The translations under genes were made by a program, and so were the position numbers. From NCBI RefSeq assembly GCF_038594945.1, contig NZ_JBCFYD010000001.1:1364001-1428000 (forward strand): 64,000 nt of DNA, read 5' to 3'. This stretch comes from Fodinibius sp. Rm-B-1B1-1 (GTDB taxonomy: Bacteria; Bacteroidota; Rhodothermia; Balneolales; Balneolaceae). Each line of letters opens with the position of its first letter. The stretch's first letter is position 1. This document shows positions 62,813 through 64,000 of this stretch, piece by piece. The notes beneath the pieces are model-generated. The model ran no database searches, was not told where the DNA came from, and worked only from the letters and a program-made list of their open reading frames with translations.

Positions 62813-64000
62813 ATGACGGACTCAGATACCTCAATTCTTGGACAGCTATCCAAAGGAAATCGTATAAATATTATTATCGCCTTAGTGATTATGGTACTGG
62901 GCGTTATTTTTGCCGGTGATTTACCCCAGTATGGTGATCACTATGGGGTTTGGTCGGTGTTACCTCCATTAATCGCCATTGTATTGGCTTTTTGGACTCA
63001 AGAGGTAGTGAGTTCACTTTTTGTTGGGATAATGTTGGGTGGATTTATTTCCGGCAATATTAATATTGTGGATGCGTACCTGATTCCATCGATTGGCACG
63101 GAGAATTTTGCCCTCATTTTGCTGGTTTATCTTTGGTCGTTGGGCGGACTCATTGGAATATGGACGCGCACCGGCGGTGCTGAACGCTTTGCAGACTGGG
63201 CAGGAAGTAAAATTGTTCGAGGACCAAAATCAGCCAAATTTTTTACCTGGATGATGGGGTTGATTTTTCATCAGGGTGGAACTATTAGTACCGTATTAAC
63301 GGGAGCGACCGTTCGCCCAATTTCTGATGAGCAGGGTGTTTCGCACGAAGAAAGTTCGTATATGGTGGATTCTACGGCATCGCCTGCCGCGACGGTCATC
63401 CCCTTCAATGTATGGCCTATTTATATTGGGGGATTGGTGGTCGGTACCATCCCACTGTTTGAAACTACGCAAGACGCTGTAGCATTTTTCTTTCAGGCCA
63501 TCCCGTTTAATTTCTATGGGATTCTGGCTCTGCTAATGACGCTGCTGTTTGCTTGGGAACTACTACCGTGGATTCCCAGCAAGAAGATGAAGGATGCAAT
63601 TAAGCGGTCGCGTGAAGAAGGGAAACTGGATCGTGATGGCTCTGAGCCAATGTCATCCAAGGAGCTTACCGAAATGGATATCCCCGAAGATTATAACTCT
63701 GGACTCATTGATTTCTTTGGTCCCATTGGCACGCTGCTGGGGGTAGCCATTATCCCGTATATCACCACTTTTTATATTATGGGAAATACCGAAGATCCGA
63801 TGCTGCTTATAGCTGAAGCTTTTGTGCTGGCAGTACTTACCGGAATGTTCATTGCCTTGGCTAAAGGCATGGAGCTTAAAACGGTGATGGATGGATTTGT
63901 TGATGGTTGTAAAGGGGTTACTATTGGAGCCATTGTTTTAGCCTTAGCTGTAACACTCAAAGAAGTGGCCGAGTCGGTTGGTACTGCTGAGTATGTAGTG
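62813..64000 (+). CDS. NhaC-type Na+/H+ antiporter family protein, 5' part
   Basis: A frame open from ATG 62813 to the end of the window (396 codons so far), so the C-terminus lies beyond it. The product is polytopic: hydrophobic helices near residues 18-36, 46-65 and 70-90 and more further on, with conserved stretches PPLIAIVLAFWTQEVVSSLF, FHQGGTISTVLTGATVRPIS and SYMVDSTASPAATVIPFNVW. These fit the NhaC/YfkH-like transporter superfamily, which usually exchanges Na+ for H+. The exact substrate is not certain. Confidence 0.85.
   Translation, partial: MTDSDTSILGQLSKGNRINIIIALVIMVLGVIFAGDLPQYGDHYGVWSVLPPLIAIVLAFWTQEVVSSLFVGIMLGGFISGNINIVDAYLIPSIGTENFALILLVYLWSLGGLIGIWTRTGGAERFADWAGSKIVRGPKSAKFFTWMMGLIFHQGGTISTVLTGATVRPISDEQGVSHEESSYMVDSTASPAATVIPFNVWPIYIGGLVVGTIPLFETTQDAVAFFFQAIPFNFYGILALLMTLLFAWELLPWIPSKKMKDAIKRSREEGKLDRDGSEPMSSKELTEMDIPEDYNSGLIDFFGPIGTLLGVAIIPYITTFYIMGNTEDPMLLIAEAFVLAVLTGMFIALAKGMELKTVMDGFVDGCKGVTIGAIVLALAVTLKEVAESVGTAEYVV

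Overview
The window is an almost uninterrupted flagellar and chemotaxis locus (about 1-56,200), followed by a short unrelated metabolic segment (about 56,300-64,000). The organism is a Gram-negative, flagellated bacterium: FlgH and FlgI (L and P ring) genes are present. The short free-standing TonB C-terminal domain protein, the lipoprotein with a 'DSRCP' motif and the moderate G+C (judged by eye) suggest the FCB group, with Balneolota/Rhodothermota-like as a tentative guess. No rRNA, tRNA, CRISPR array or insertion sequence was seen.

Layout. (1) 1-9,400, signalling: the 3' part of cheB, cheY, cheW, two 668-aa chemoreceptors, a TonB-domain protein, a tail-anchored protein, a second CheY-like protein, a lipoprotein, and a soluble FlrB/FleS-like histidine kinase on the minus strand. 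(2) 9,600-21,200: flgB-flgC-fliE-fliF-fliG-fliH-fliI-fliJ-(MotE-like)-fliK-flgD-flgE. (3) 21,240-27,800: motA-motB-fliL-fliM-fliN-fliO-fliP-fliQ-fliR. (4) 28,300-34,100, minus strand: flhB-flhA-flhF-(77-aa membrane protein)-fliA. (5) 34,400-43,100: flgF-flgG-flgA-flgH-flgI-flgJ-flgN-flgK-flgL-(glycosyltransferase-like/TPR). (6) 43,300-47,600, minus strand: a sigma-54 activator (FlrC-like), then fliS-fliD-(fliT-like)-(flgM-like). (7) 47,980-53,440: a 1488-aa TPR/O-GlcNAc-transferase/FkbM/FkbM fusion overlapping a sulfotransferase-like gene. (8) 53,570-56,200: two flagellin genes in tandem. (9) 56,300-64,000: a secreted protein of unknown function, a GH31 alpha-glucosidase, GlpD, a CYTH protein, a PlsC-like acyltransferase and the 5' part of an NhaC-type antiporter.

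Regulation can be read from the sequence. Seven intergenic sites fit TTAA-N4-N11-(A/G)NNGATAA, which resembles the sigma-28 consensus; they precede cheW, the second chemoreceptor, the histidine kinase, motA, fliS and both flagellins. A further good match inside flgJ could serve flgN-flgK-flgL. Sigma-54-type -24/-12 elements precede flgB and fliS, with a weaker one before flgF. Together with the FlrB-like kinase, the sigma-54 activator, FliA and a FlgM candidate this suggests a sigma-54 then sigma-28 cascade.

The most interesting parts are the proposed flagellin modification module (O-GlcNAc-type transferase fused to two methyltransferases, plus a sulfotransferase) next to the flagellins; a FlgH without a lipidation cysteine; a FliM without the usual N-terminal CheY-binding peptide; no flhG, with a small membrane protein in its usual place; and a sigma-28 promoter in front of motA that is also the nearest promoter seen for the early export genes fliL-fliR.
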